Source: Pseudoalteromonas citrea
GTDB taxonomy: Bacteria > Pseudomonadota > Gammaproteobacteria > Enterobacterales > Alteromonadaceae
DNA length: 64,000 nt
Reading direction: 5' to 3'
Assembly (NCBI RefSeq): GCF_000238375.3
Contig: NZ_AHBZ03000023.1
Location: forward strand, 186,001 to 250,000
In this document: positions 1-9,578 of the stretch, in pieces
How positions within the stretch are numbered: the stretch's first letter is position 1
Layout of the letters: every line of letters starts with the position of its first letter
Made by a program: the position numbers and the translations under genes
Notes under the pieces: generated by a model
Seen by the model: only the letters and a program-made list of their open reading frames with translations
What the model was told of the DNA's origin: nothing
The model's database searches: none

Positions 1-480
1 GTTAAAAATGATCCTGAACTCATTAATATCGCTGCTATCTTACACCGTAGAGCAGGCGACTCAGAGACAGCAAAACAACTCTTTGAATTTGCTTTAACAC
101 ATAATTTAGTCAGTACTAATTTACTGACTAGCTACGCTGCTTTGGCGCAAGATAACAGCAATTATACGTTGGTAAATAAGCTAGAAAATATGAATAACCT
201 AATCGCTAAAACCCCATTTGATATTATTTCAATTGCCCAAAATGCGATTCAAAAACAGCATTACAACACAGCAGAAAAGCTGCTCAGCGAGCTTGCTATC
301 GAATACTCTTATTTACCAGAGCCTTATTTTGAATTGGCTAAACTTTATTACCTTAAGAACGACTTAGTACAATCAAAAGCATATTTATCTGAAGCACTTA
401 GTAAAGCAGAAGACCAAAAAAAATTAGGCATCTACCAAGCAAAACTGTCTACGTTAGAGCAAATAACACACAAAAAGTAA
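1..480 (+). CDS. TPR-type repeat protein, C-terminal part (5' end outside window)
   Basis: The frame is open from the first base and stops with TAA at 478-480, so this is the C-terminal 159 residues of a longer protein. The visible part is helical and has tetratricopeptide-like spacing, for example a helix pair around 'AEKLLSELAIEYSYLPEPYF' followed by 'ELAKLYYLKNDLVQSKAYL'. TPR proteins are scaffolds for protein-protein contacts, and nothing here points to a specific partner. A TTG at 142 could be read as a start, but the frame continues upstream without a stop and no ribosome binding site precedes it, so an internal start is unlikely. The specific function is unknown. Confidence 0.7.
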   Translation, partial: VKNDPELINIAAILHRRAGDSETAKQLFEFALTHNLVSTNLLTSYAALAQDNSNYTLVNKLENMNNLIAKTPFDIISIAQNAIQKQHYNTAEKLLSELAIEYSYLPEPYFELAKLYYLKNDLVQSKAYLSEALSKAEDQKKLGIYQAKLSTLEQITHKK

Positions 481-581
481 CTACAAAGTAAACAAAAAAA
501 CTTTACAGTTAACATTTTAATAACTATGTTGGTTGTGTTCGAATTTTCGACAAACGACAACTACATGTAAAGGAAATTAAA

Positions 582-2357
582 ATGAAAGTGCGTTATTTAC
601 TGCCGCTAATTGGCTCTGTATCACTCACCGCGATGGCACAAGCGCCGCTCACAGAAGCGCAAATGCTGAAATATACTAACAACACAAGCGAAGCCATTAT
701 TGGTGCGAAAGCAGAAACCAATATTGTGCTTACCACAAAAGCGGGATCGTTTAAGCAAACCATCTCTCATCCTGATGCAAGTTACATCAAACTGCACTTC
801 AAAGATCTCGATCTTAAAGGCGGTGGTAAACTCATTGTAAGAAATCTCGATAATAGCGAACGCTATGAATACACCCTTGCCGATATGAATAAAGCCACAT
901 TAGACACCGAAGCGGGAGATAATGGCGTCAGTTCATTCTCTGCCATGTCTATTTCTAGTGATACTGTGGTCGTTGAATATACTGCAGGTTCGAGTAAGCA
1001 AGCGCCGACCATAGATCATTATTTCTATGGAACAGAGAATGAGATCAGTATATTAGGCGGGCCTGATATAGGCACTCAGTCAACATGCGGCGTCAATGAG
1101 CGTAAAGATGTGCAATGTTGGGCAAATTCTCACCCTGTAGAATTTGAGCGTAGCCGCCCCGTTGCGCGCCTTGTTATTGGTGGTCGTAGTCTCTGTACAG
1201 GGTGGCGTGTAGGTGCCGATAATAACATGTTTACCAATAATCACTGTGTTGAGTCGGCTGCGGAACTTGCCTCAACTGAAGTCTGGTTTAACTATCAAAA
1301 CACCAGCTGTAACGGTTCAACCAAAGAAACCGTCGTTAAAGTGACCGGTAAAGACTTTTTCAAAACCGACTACACATTAGATTACACATTATTTTCAATT
1401 AACGATTTCGCCAAAGCAGCACCATTTGGTTACTTCGGATTAGACACTCGCGATGCGACACAAGGCGAGCGTATTTATATTCCACAACATGGTTCTGGAA
1501 ACCCAAAAGAACTGTCAATCGAATCAGATCAAGATAGCAATAGTCTATGCCAAGTCAATGAACCAAATGCCAACGGCCGTGGCACAGGTACTGACTTAGG
1601 ATATTACTGTGACACCATTGGTGGTTCATCTGGTTCTCCGGTCTTAGCAGCCGCGACCAACAATGTAATCGCATTACATCATTTAGGTGGATGTACCAAT
1701 AAAGGTGCTAAAATCAGTCGAATTTGGCCACAAGTAGCCAGCCACTTTAACAACCAAGTGCCTGTTGGTGATAACGGACCAGGTGATATGCTGCCAACGG
1801 CAAGTTTCTCCTTTAACTGCTCTGCGCTCAATTGCACGTTTGATGGCACTGCATCGAGCACACCGAATGGTTCAATTAGCCAATATGAATGGCAATTTGG
1901 TGACAATAGTAGCAGTGGCTTTGGTGCTAACTCGACACATAGCTATCAAACGGTCGGCGACTATACCGTCTCTTTAACTGTGACGGACTCAGAAGGCAAG
2001 CAAGCAACCACCAGCAAATCGGTATCTGTTAATGATGGTACAGACCCAGCTCAGCTGCAAAAAGGGGTTGCCAAAACAAGCCTTCAAGGCAGTTATCGCT
2101 CTGAAGCCTTCTACTATATAGACGTCCCGGCTGGTGCCACTAACATCAACTTTGTGATCTCTGGCGGAACCGGTGATGCTGATCTGTATGTGAGAAAAGA
2201 TCAAAAACCAACGACATCAAGTTACGCATGTCGCCCGTATAGAAATGGCAACAGTGAAACATGTACAGTTAACCAAGGTGCTGGTCGATATCATGTCATG
2301 TTAAGAGCTTATAGAGCATTTAGTGGCGTGTCTTTAAAAGCTGACTATACTAACTAA
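582..2357 (+). CDS. Secreted trypsin-like serine protease (lysyl endopeptidase-like) with PKD and PPC domains
   Basis: A 591-residue exported protease. Residues 1-20 form a signal peptide (MKVRYLLPL...AMAQA). A propeptide-like region follows, then a chymotrypsin-fold domain at about 165-395. The catalytic triad can be read as His221 (TNNHC), Asp267 (LDYTLF) and Ser350 (GGSSGSP). Several cysteines and the overall pattern resemble the lysyl endopeptidase branch of family S1. A PKD domain follows at about 405-485 (YEWQFGD, THSY, GDYTVSLTVTD), then a C-terminal PPC domain at about 493-591 (GDADLYVRK). Such tails are usual in secreted proteases of marine gammaproteobacteria and are often removed during maturation. 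A clear ribosome binding site (AAGGA) stands 7 nt before the ATG, and a strong terminator follows, so the gene is probably monocistronic. Substrate specificity is inferred only. Confidence 0.92.
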   Translation: MKVRYLLPLIGSVSLTAMAQAPLTEAQMLKYTNNTSEAIIGAKAETNIVLTTKAGSFKQTISHPDASYIKLHFKDLDLKGGGKLIVRNLDNSERYEYTLADMNKATLDTEAGDNGVSSFSAMSISSDTVVVEYTAGSSKQAPTIDHYFYGTENEISILGGPDIGTQSTCGVNERKDVQCWANSHPVEFERSRPVARLVIGGRSLCTGWRVGADNNMFTNNHCVESAAELASTEVWFNYQNTSCNGSTKETVVKVTGKDFFKTDYTLDYTLFSINDFAKAAPFGYFGLDTRDATQGERIYIPQHGSGNPKELSIESDQDSNSLCQVNEPNANGRGTGTDLGYYCDTIGGSSGSPVLAAATNNVIALHHLGGCTNKGAKISRIWPQVASHFNNQVPVGDNGPGDMLPTASFSFNCSALNCTFDGTASSTPNGSISQYEWQFGDNSSSGFGANSTHSYQTVGDYTVSLTVTDSEGKQATTSKSVSVNDGTDPAQLQKGVAKTSLQGSYRSEAFYYIDVPAGATNINFVISGGTGDADLYVRKDQKPTTSSYACRPYRNGNSETCTVNQGAGRYHVMLRAYRAFSGVSLKADYTN

Positions 2358-2394
2358 TTAACCTATTTCTACCTCCAAGTTAAATGAAGACGTA

Positions 2395-2426
2395 GGGCAG
2401 CCTCAATCGCAGGCTGCCCTTTTATT
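2395..2426 (+). terminator. Rho-independent terminator after the serine protease gene
   Basis: Perfect 9-bp inverted repeat GGGCAGCCT (2395-2403) and AGGCTGCCC (2411-2419) with a 7-nt loop, followed directly by TTTTATT. It lies 38 bp after the protease stop codon and just before the end of the convergent gene at 2431. Confidence 0.9.
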
Positions 2427-2430
2427 GTGG

Positions 2431-5280
2431 TTACCTCAAGTCATACCAAATACCTAACCACACGCTATTTTCATCACTTATCGATGCGCCGGATAGTCGG
2501 CTTAATCCCATATCAATGCGCAAATTACTCACGCCTGCAGGGGCAAACTTACCAAGCCAACTGCCTTTTTCTATCTTCCTTGATAAGCGTAATCCATAAC
2601 TGTGGCCAATAAGTTGTCTGTCTAAATGATGTTGATGATAATAAAGCCACGGTCTATTCGCGCGCCAAGTAACACCCCCACCAAACTGTTGGTACTGTAA
2701 ACCGCTCAGGCTTGCCATACTTAGCTCAGGGATAAAAAGTGTATTCACATGGCTATTATTGTCTGCGATAGGTGACTCCAATCCCCCTAACACCATAAAC
2801 ACATTGTGTCTGTGCTGATATTTACCTGAAATATACCAAGGAAATGTGTCTACACGGCCAAATAGCCGTGCTGAGAGGTCATAGCCTTGCCATGATTGCT
2901 CGCCGCTCTTACCCTGTAACCAATGCCATGACACGTGGCTGCCAACTGCCACGCTCTGTCGGTCTTCGTGCCATTGATGAGATACACCAAACCGTGACCA
3001 ACGCAGTTCATCTCGCTCTACGTCAGTAAGCTCATCGCCCAATTGGCCAGCTAAATGGGTATCTAATCGCCAATGTTCAGCCTGATAACCCGTGCCAGCT
3101 TGCAAAAAAATGCCACGCCGTCTGTGACTGCTTTTATCATAATGCTGGGAGCGGATCGGTGCAGAAAAACGTGTATCAAATACTTTAGCGTGCCAATTGG
3201 CATATTGGCCAACATAACGTAAATCAGCAAATCGACCCGATAATGCATCACCCGCTAGATCTTGCGTCACACCAACCTGCCAACTCAGTAAATCTAATAA
3301 ATCAGACCCGGTGATACCCACATGTAACAATGAACTCCCATTACTGTGATATTGCCCCCCGACAGCCAGTGATGTTGACTGTCGCCATATATCATAAGGC
3401 TGGCTCGGCAATGGTGTATTATGACGTTCAACTTTGGGTAATAATACATCTCTGGGTGAGGCTAGCGGCATAGAGCTCGAGCGGCTGATGGTATTAACTA
3501 GCTGCTCATTGCCAACACTCAGTACCCGTAACTGTGTGCCTTGTGCCGTCTTCGCTAAAAACAGTAGACGATCCTTGCTTAAGGGCAGTGGGTATGTAAA
3601 TACATGTTGCCCATCGGTCAATTTATATCGTGTTTGTAACTCAAAGTCGTAACGGTAGATATCAAGTAACCCTGCCCGCCCTGCAACAAAGCTGATGGAG
3701 CGACCAGCCATATCCCACTGAGGGTGCGCTAAATACTGATACCCTTTTGGCATAGGAACCAACGTCTCTGAGCTATCGACTAGATCACGCACAACCAACT
3801 GCCAATTGCCGTTTGCTTTAACCCTTAAATAAGCAAGTTTGTTACCAGAGTGATTTAATACCGGATGGTCATAAACTGTCCCTAACTCTCTGTGTGTAAT
3901 GGCCTTAACATGATTCGTTGCGAGGGTAATCTCAACTAACTGAGAGTAACCAAAATGCACCTGCTCAGCATACATTGTCTGGGCTCTTTGGTTTAAGGTA
4001 AAGCGTCTAATTCGGGCATTTTCAGTTAGCTGAGTGACTTTACCGGTTGATAGGGACCAACTAAATAACTCTCCAGAAACGACCGTCGCATGTGATTTAT
4101 CCCTCACCGAAGAAACAAATAAAAGCGTATCACTTCCCTGCCAATGCGGGTAACGACACCCTCTTTGACCACGTGCAGGAAGACTAAAAAGCAGTTTTTT
4201 CGGGTAAACTTCAGGAGTCGTATCAGCAATATCATGTGGGTCTATTTCAAGCAGCTTTTTTTGTTGTGCGATAAACTTTTTTTTTGCTTCAGCATTATCG
4301 CTCGTCGAATACACATTCAAATAAGATCGCCCTTGGGCATCGCGTTCAACCACCGCTAATAACCCTTTATCTGGCGACAATGCTGGGCTATGTACACTAA
4401 ATTTCGTCGTCGTCCACAGTGCGTCATTTAATGGTGGTTGTTCAGCAGTCACTTGCATAGTGTGATAAGTGTATGCCGCCGTAAAGCGTCGATATAAAAC
4501 AGCCGCAGAATGGTTAAATATACCTTGAAAAGCATCTTCAAAATCCCGCTTTTTCACAGCTTGCATTCGGGTCCACACCGCATCAAGCCTATGCTCAGAG
4601 TACCTTGATTCTAGCCATGCTAAAAATCGCGCACCGAGTAAATATGCCATTGAATCAGATAGGTAGCGGTTATCTCCTCCGTTCAACTGCGCATACGTTG
4701 GCAGCGCACCTTGACGAGCAAACTCCCTGATAATAGCTTCACTGTAATTATCAAAGAGCCGACCCCGGCCTGTTATTTTCGATTCTAATAGGGTGGCGTA
4801 CCCCTCAGCAACCCAGCGCGGCACCATCGCAGAGGTTAAATCATAGATATCAGATATATCTCGTATTACTTGTCTAAATCGATGACGTGTTGGCTGAGAT
4901 AGGTGCACCAAATGAACATATTCATGCAGTATCAATAACTGTAGCCAGCTGTGGTGATTGGAAATAACCGTATCCGATTGAGGAGGAGTGGTAAAAAGCG
5001 CCATCAGCGGATTGTCTGTGCTGGGTAGGGCAAACCCATTGGCACCATGATATGGGTCAAATACCACCACATCTGCAACGCTGGGTAAACTGCGATTTTG
5101 CTGTACTAACACAATATCGCGAACAGTTTCTAACTCTTGCGCTGCGGCCTGCGCCCACGCTTGATGCCCTTTGGTGTAATGCACATTGAAGTGTTCAGTC
5201 TGTATTGTTTCCCAATGCAGTGCTCCCCAACACACCCATGAGCAACAACACATATATAGCCCCGCTAGCAATCGCAACAT
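2431..5280 (-). CDS. Large exported HExxH metallopeptidase-like protein with beta-propeller and probable C-terminal barrel
   Basis: A 949-residue protein. Its N-terminus (MLRLLAGLYMCCCSWVCWGA) looks like a signal peptide, possibly of lipoprotein or unusual Cys-rich type. A gluzincin-like motif HEYVH is at residues 119-123, with a downstream Glu in 'RWVAEGYAT' that could be the third zinc ligand. From about 280 to 640 there are TolB/WD40-like propeller repeats (SPALSPDKGLLAVVER, HPQWDMAGRSISFVAGR). The last 300 residues alternate polar and aromatic residues and end in WYDLR, as in outer-membrane beta-barrels. A combination of peptidase-like domain, propeller and barrel suggests a surface-exposed protein. 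Protease activity is inferred from the motif alone. It is convergent with the protease gene and appears monocistronic. Confidence 0.75.
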   Translation of the reverse strand: MLRLLAGLYMCCCSWVCWGALHWETIQTEHFNVHYTKGHQAWAQAAAQELETVRDIVLVQQNRSLPSVADVVVFDPYHGANGFALPSTDNPLMALFTTPPQSDTVISNHHSWLQLLILHEYVHLVHLSQPTRHRFRQVIRDISDIYDLTSAMVPRWVAEGYATLLESKITGRGRLFDNYSEAIIREFARQGALPTYAQLNGGDNRYLSDSMAYLLGARFLAWLESRYSEHRLDAVWTRMQAVKKRDFEDAFQGIFNHSAAVLYRRFTAAYTYHTMQVTAEQPPLNDALWTTTKFSVHSPALSPDKGLLAVVERDAQGRSYLNVYSTSDNAEAKKKFIAQQKKLLEIDPHDIADTTPEVYPKKLLFSLPARGQRGCRYPHWQGSDTLLFVSSVRDKSHATVVSGELFSWSLSTGKVTQLTENARIRRFTLNQRAQTMYAEQVHFGYSQLVEITLATNHVKAITHRELGTVYDHPVLNHSGNKLAYLRVKANGNWQLVVRDLVDSSETLVPMPKGYQYLAHPQWDMAGRSISFVAGRAGLLDIYRYDFELQTRYKLTDGQHVFTYPLPLSKDRLLFLAKTAQGTQLRVLSVGNEQLVNTISRSSSMPLASPRDVLLPKVERHNTPLPSQPYDIWRQSTSLAVGGQYHSNGSSLLHVGITGSDLLDLLSWQVGVTQDLAGDALSGRFADLRYVGQYANWHAKVFDTRFSAPIRSQHYDKSSHRRRGIFLQAGTGYQAEHWRLDTHLAGQLGDELTDVERDELRWSRFGVSHQWHEDRQSVAVGSHVSWHWLQGKSGEQSWQGYDLSARLFGRVDTFPWYISGKYQHRHNVFMVLGGLESPIADNNSHVNTLFIPELSMASLSGLQYQQFGGGVTWRANRPWLYYHQHHLDRQLIGHSYGLRLSRKIEKGSWLGKFAPAGVSNLRIDMGLSRLSGASISDENSVWLGIWYDLR

Positions 5281-5369
5281 AACTCATCCGCAAAAAGCAT
5301 CTTATGTTTAGTATTGCAAACTTTGCTTACTTGTCGTGGTGTATCTTAAACATTAATACCGATTCGGTA

Positions 5370-5615
5370 TTAACTTGGGTTAGCAACAGGGTTCGCTAAC
5401 GACACAAATAAACTCAATATACCTGCCGATATAATTAACACACACATAGCAAGTAAGGCACTCAGGCCGGCATAGTACATGGCGGATGCCAATAATGATG
5501 CGGCACACCATACACCCGCGCGATGCAACCAACGGCTGAATGTGTTACTTGCCTTCACATTGATAAGAACAGCTACCACTAATAATAACGCTAACAAACA
5601 CAGTATCACTAACAT
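5370..5615 (-). CDS. Small membrane protein of the two-component operon
   Basis: An 81-residue hydrophobic protein with an N-terminal membrane helix (MLVILCLLALLLVVAVLI) and two more hydrophobic stretches after residue 30. A perfect GGAGG ribosome binding site lies 5 nt before the ATG, which supports it as a real gene although it is short. It starts 29 bp after the stop of the histidine kinase and is on the same strand, so it is probably the last gene of the regulator-kinase operon. I do not recognise the family. It may modulate the kinase or be the membrane target of the system, but that is only inference from position. Confidence 0.7.
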   Translation of the reverse strand: MLVILCLLALLLVVAVLINVKASNTFSRWLHRAGVWCAASLLASAMYYAGLSALLAMCVLIISAGILSLFVSLANPVANPS

Positions 5616-5644
5616 ATTAACCTCCTTTTCAACTTTATTATATG

Positions 5645-6925
5645 TTAATGAGAATTACTATCAACTGGTATGGGTAATATAATCGTTACTCGCGCACCTT
5701 GTGCGGTATTTTCTAATAAGAGTTCACCGTTATGTTGTTCAATAATATTGCGACTGAGTGTTAAGCCAATACCTTGCCCCGTCTGTTTTGTCGTATAAAA
5801 TGGCGTAAAAACATTATCTAAGTTCGCAAATCCAGCCCCATAGTCACGGATTGAAATAAGCACTTTTTCTTGAGAGTAAGCGCTTGATAATACAATGCCA
5901 GTCTGTGGTTGCTGTTGAGATTCAATGGCATTTTTACACACATTAATCATAACTTGCTGTAATAATTGCTGATCTGCCATACACCGAGGTGCCCGACAGT
6001 CTAGCTTGAAACGTTGCGCGGGGAAAAGTTGCACAACATGGTCAAAAACGGGTTGTAGTAGTGTAACACTGGGCGAAATTTCCAAGTGTTCGCTTGCCTT
6101 TGCATAACGCCCGACAAACGACTGTAAATGCTCGCAACGTTGCTTTATAACGTCTAGAGCTTGGGTATCTCTATGCTCGGTCATTTTACCATTTAAACTT
6201 TGGGCCAATGAGCTAACAGGTGTCAGAGAGTTATTAATTTCATGGCTTATCACTCTGATCAACTGCTGCCATGCCTGCAATTCATTCTCTCGCAGCCGTT
6301 GCCGTATATTAGACGCAATCAATAGCACATATTGTTCTTCACCCTCTTTAAACTCACTACTATGTAACTGCCAATGACGCGCTAAATTATTATCAGTAAA
6401 TTGCCAAATATGATTTTTACAAGTTAATTGTAATGTGTCTCGCGACGCACCTTTCATCGTTTGCCAAGGTTGTCTGTATAAATGTTCAAATGCAGTGTTT
6501 GAATAACTTAATGAGTGAGCCTGATCAAACACCATCACGGGTATATCAAGTTTGTCTATCAGCTGATAGATAATAAAAACCTGGCTGTTATAGCGGCTTT
6601 TATGGCGGTGTAAATGCTCACTTAGTGCTATTAACTGCTGTTCAAAAAGCGCCACTTCGCCGCTTTTATACTGAGCTTTGATTTGCTGATTAAAGTCTTC
6701 CGCGAAAATCGCTTCTAATTGCCAGTTGGCTCGTGCCAATACCTGCATCAGCTGTATTTTTTGACGTCGGTACCCAAGCAACAATACGATAGAAAATAAT
6801 AAACAACTCACCACCAGCCAAACTGGCGATAAACCAAGTTGCCATAAACTGATCATCAATAAAATGATTATCCCAAGGCTAAGTAACCCAATATAACGGG
6901 CTTGTCGTTGCTCAAAATTAGCCAT
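5645..6925 (-). CDS. Membrane-bound sensor histidine kinase (NtrY-like)
   Basis: Two N-terminal membrane helices lie close together (YIGLLSLGIIILLMISLW and WLVVSCLLFSIVLLLGY), so most of the protein is cytoplasmic. A PAS-like stretch follows (PVMVFDQAHSLSYSNTAFEH). The H-box is VISHEINNSLTPV, followed by the ATPase boxes N (NVCKNAIES), G1 (RDYGAGF) and G2 (GQGIGLTLSRNI). The start chosen is the ATG at 6925, which overlaps the regulator stop (ATGGCTAA) and suggests translational coupling. An ATG at 6940 or a TTG at 6949 would add a few residues. The stimulus is unknown. The partner is the sigma-54 activator encoded immediately upstream. Confidence 0.88.
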   Translation of the reverse strand: MANFEQRQARYIGLLSLGIIILLMISLWQLGLSPVWLVVSCLLFSIVLLLGYRRQKIQLMQVLARANWQLEAIFAEDFNQQIKAQYKSGEVALFEQQLIALSEHLHRHKSRYNSQVFIIYQLIDKLDIPVMVFDQAHSLSYSNTAFEHLYRQPWQTMKGASRDTLQLTCKNHIWQFTDNNLARHWQLHSSEFKEGEEQYVLLIASNIRQRLRENELQAWQQLIRVISHEINNSLTPVSSLAQSLNGKMTEHRDTQALDVIKQRCEHLQSFVGRYAKASEHLEISPSVTLLQPVFDHVVQLFPAQRFKLDCRAPRCMADQQLLQQVMINVCKNAIESQQQPQTGIVLSSAYSQEKVLISIRDYGAGFANLDNVFTPFYTTKQTGQGIGLTLSRNIIEQHNGELLLENTAQGARVTIILPIPVDSNSH

Positions 6926-8270
6926 GATCTTTAAGGCCATACTTTTCAATACGCCGATATAGTGACGACTTAGTAAGCCCTAACCGTTGTGCTGCATCAC
7001 CAATATGCCCATCGCACTGATTTAGAATAAACACGATATGATTCTTTTCAATGTCTGCTAATGTCTTCACTTCGTTTTCACTGTGCTCTCGCTGAGGGTT
7101 AACTAACCGCAGTTGGCAATCTGTGGCTTTAATTTCGGGTTGTTCACTTAATAACAAAGCGCGTTCCATAACATGACTCACTTCACGCACATTACCTGGC
7201 CAAGTGTACTGCCGTAATTTGGTTTTCGCACACTCAGCCAATGATTTAGTGGGCAGCCCGTAGCGCTGCGCATGGACAGCTAACATATACTGTGCAAATG
7301 GCAGAATATCATCTCGTCGCTCATAAAAACGAGGCACCGCGAAACTGAACGTATTAATTCGGTAAAATAAATCAGTACGAAACTCCCCATCCTCAATTGC
7401 TCGGTCAAAATTAATATTGCTGGCACAAATAAGTCGAATATCCGTTTTTTCTGTGGCACTACTGCCCACCCGTTCATACTCTCCAGATTCAAGCACTCTC
7501 AATAACTTGGCTTGTAATGGTATTTCGAGCGTACCAATCTCATCTAAAAACAGCGTCCCTTGTCGCGCCATTGCAAAACGGCCCTCCCTCGCTGACTTGG
7601 CATCAGTAAAAGCCCCCTTAACATGGCCAAACATTTCACTTTCAAACAGGCTGCTACTTAATGAGCCCATATTTACGCTCACCCAAGGCCCTGTTTGACG
7701 TGCTGACAATTGATGTACCGACTGTGCTATATGGCTTTTTCCAACCCCACTTGGGCCCGCTAGCAAGATGGTCGCATTGGTTGATGCAACTTTTTGTAAC
7801 TGCTGCTCTAACGCTTTCATACATTGGCTTTGCCATTGGTATGGCGCATCAGCTTTGGGTTCAATTAACGACTTAGAGGCTGTTACTTTTTGTTTTGACA
7901 TCAGTTTGAACTGATCAACAATCGACGCCAATAAGCTTTCATTTTGCCAGGGCTTTTCTATGAAGTCGCAGGCTCCCAATTGCATCGCTTCAACAGCAAG
8001 GTTCACACTCGACCAGCCAGTCAAACATATCACTGCTCTATCTGGGTAATGTATATTCAACCAACGTAAAAATGCTAATCCTTCCTCACCTGAAGTGGTA
8101 TCTCGGCTAAAATTCATGTCCAGTAGTATTAGCTCAATAGACTTTACTGCTAACAGTTGTTTTGCCGTATCAGGAGAGTCGGCCTCAAGTACTGCATAAT
8201 CATGGTCTTCCAACAAATATGCAGCACTCAAACGTACTTCAGGGTTGTCATCAATAATAAGAACAGACAT
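6918..8270 (-). CDS. NtrC-family sigma-54-dependent response regulator
   Basis: A 450-residue regulator. The receiver domain covers residues 1-120, with acidic pocket Asp7/Asp8, phospho-acceptor Asp51 (LLDMNF) and Lys106 (EKPW). The AAA+ domain has Walker A GPSGVGKS at 172-179 and the sigma-54 contact loop GAFTDA at 219-224, a common variant of GAFTGA. Walker B is TLFLDEIG. A Fis-type helix-turn-helix closes the protein (GDAAQRLGLTKSSLYRRIEKYG). The ATG at 8270 is chosen because AAGGA lies 6 nt upstream; a GTG nine codons earlier has no such signal. It forms an operon with the histidine kinase downstream (8-nt overlap). It should activate sigma-54 promoters on phosphorylation; targets are unknown. 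Confidence 0.93.
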   Translation of the reverse strand: MSVLIIDDNPEVRLSAAYLLEDHDYAVLEADSPDTAKQLLAVKSIELILLDMNFSRDTTSGEEGLAFLRWLNIHYPDRAVICLTGWSSVNLAVEAMQLGACDFIEKPWQNESLLASIVDQFKLMSKQKVTASKSLIEPKADAPYQWQSQCMKALEQQLQKVASTNATILLAGPSGVGKSHIAQSVHQLSARQTGPWVSVNMGSLSSSLFESEMFGHVKGAFTDAKSAREGRFAMARQGTLFLDEIGTLEIPLQAKLLRVLESGEYERVGSSATEKTDIRLICASNINFDRAIEDGEFRTDLFYRINTFSFAVPRFYERRDDILPFAQYMLAVHAQRYGLPTKSLAECAKTKLRQYTWPGNVREVSHVMERALLLSEQPEIKATDCQLRLVNPQREHSENEVKTLADIEKNHIVFILNQCDGHIGDAAQRLGLTKSSLYRRIEKYGLKDHG

Positions 8271-8330
8271 ATTGTTTCCTTGCAGTGATTGGTTCACTAC
8301 AAGGATACGATAATCAAAATGAAATGGGTA

Positions 8331-9182
8331 TTAGATCCAACGCAGGCGCGTTGTCAAAGTATGGCTTTCTCCGGGCTGTACCGTAATGGCATCATCCATC
8401 ACATTAGCCGCTTCTAAACATAGCATCGACAAGTACTCATCATCTTTAAAATTACTTAACCGCTGCGACTTTTCTATCCACGGATTCCAAAGTACACATG
8501 ACTGTGAGTTTTCGCGGGCTACTTCTATGCGGCCTTTTGGTGTATTGATCACTTGTACTGCAGGGGCTTGGGTGTAGACCATGTCAGTTTCTCGGGCAAA
8601 ATGCACCACTTCATTTTGTGCAAACGGCCCTTCACCAAATTCAATATACTTCGACCCTTGTAGTCCTTCTACAGATGTTTCATGGATATTTGGTGTTGGA
8701 AAATACGTATGTAAAGCCTGAGTGAGCGTAAAGGCGTGTTGCCCTAAATTGGTGTTCGTTAAGCGTACTTCAATACTTTGCCCAAACATAAAAGTCACTT
8801 CCAATTTTGACTGATGTGGCCAATAGGTATCATCAACCAACGTCATCGGAAGTGATAAACGCACTTCAATATGCGTGTCGTGTTCAATCACTTCTTCTGC
8901 ACGCCAAACCAGCTTTCTAGCAACTCCATGGATAGGCCAATCAGCATCGCTATGCACACCAAACCAAGGCCAACATATAGGGATCCCACCGCGTACAGCT
9001 TTTCCTTCTACGTAATCTTCATCAGCTGACACCCAAATTAAGTTATCTCGGCCTTTAGGCGTAAACTCCGTTAGCTGCGCCCCTTGTAAAAAAACTTTAC
9101 CATGACACAACGGGCTATCGACTTGTATATACTCAAGACCGCTCTCAGTACGCTGAATAGACACTGATGCTGAAAGATCCAT
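8331..9182 (-). CDS. D-hexose-6-phosphate mutarotase (YeaD-like)
   Basis: A 283-residue aldose-1-epimerase-fold protein that interconverts the anomers of glucose-6-phosphate-type sugars in the cytoplasm. Family signatures are clear: GGIPICWPWFG near residue 65, HGVARK with the conserved His, and the late LCLEAANV with the conserved Glu. Length is close to that of E. coli YeaD. Ribosome binding site AAGGTGA precedes the ATG. It ends 60 bp before the response regulator start on the same strand, but there is no sign of functional linkage. A 19-bp palindrome 79 bp upstream could be an operator. Confidence 0.9.
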   Translation of the reverse strand: MDLSASVSIQRTESGLEYIQVDSPLCHGKVFLQGAQLTEFTPKGRDNLIWVSADEDYVEGKAVRGGIPICWPWFGVHSDADWPIHGVARKLVWRAEEVIEHDTHIEVRLSLPMTLVDDTYWPHQSKLEVTFMFGQSIEVRLTNTNLGQHAFTLTQALHTYFPTPNIHETSVEGLQGSKYIEFGEGPFAQNEVVHFARETDMVYTQAPAVQVINTPKGRIEVARENSQSCVLWNPWIEKSQRLSNFKDDEYLSMLCLEAANVMDDAITVQPGESHTLTTRLRWI

Positions 9183-9260
9183 AGTTCACCTTATTTAAGT
9201 GTTGAAATTCACGAGCTAGGTTACCTAATTTACGCGTGTTGAGTAAATAAATAACCGCGA

Positions 9261-9279
9261 ATATGAAGCATCTTCATAT
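9261..9279. promoter_or_regulatory. 19-bp palindrome in the mutarotase/porin intergenic region
   Basis: ATATGAAG (9261-9268), spacer CAT, CTTCATAT (9272-9279). It sits in a 396-bp gene-free stretch (9183-9578) between two divergent genes and is a candidate dimeric regulator site. The rest of the stretch is AT-rich and shows no convincing ORF or RNA. No terminator-like T-run follows, so an operator is more likely than a terminator. No regulator can be assigned. Confidence 0.3.
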
Positions 9280-9578
9280 ACCTGACTGTAAACATACTCT
9301 CACTATCAAGGGTATGATCACTCTATAACCACTTTTCACAGGCACCTTTGATATAGCGCATACAATGTATCTTCTTTTACTAACCTACCCGCTTTATATT
9401 ACCTCTAAATAACAGCACCGATTAGCTTAGGCGCTTACTATTAGCCTCCTCCACATAACTCGAGAAATAACTAGATAATTACTTAAAAATCATATATTAC
9501 AGATATGTTATTATGATCTAAGTGCGAAATGGTCTACCCTATTAGCACTCCCATTAGCAACTTTATTGAATAATAATC

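Noticed and set aside
142..480. Separate 112-residue gene starting at TTG 142
   Set aside because: The frame is open from base 1 and the protein character is the same upstream, so it is the end of a longer TPR gene.
7615..7635. GAFTDA instead of GAFTGA as an inactivated sigma-54 contact loop
   Set aside because: GAFTDA is a common natural variant in working NtrC-family regulators, so loss of function is not indicated.
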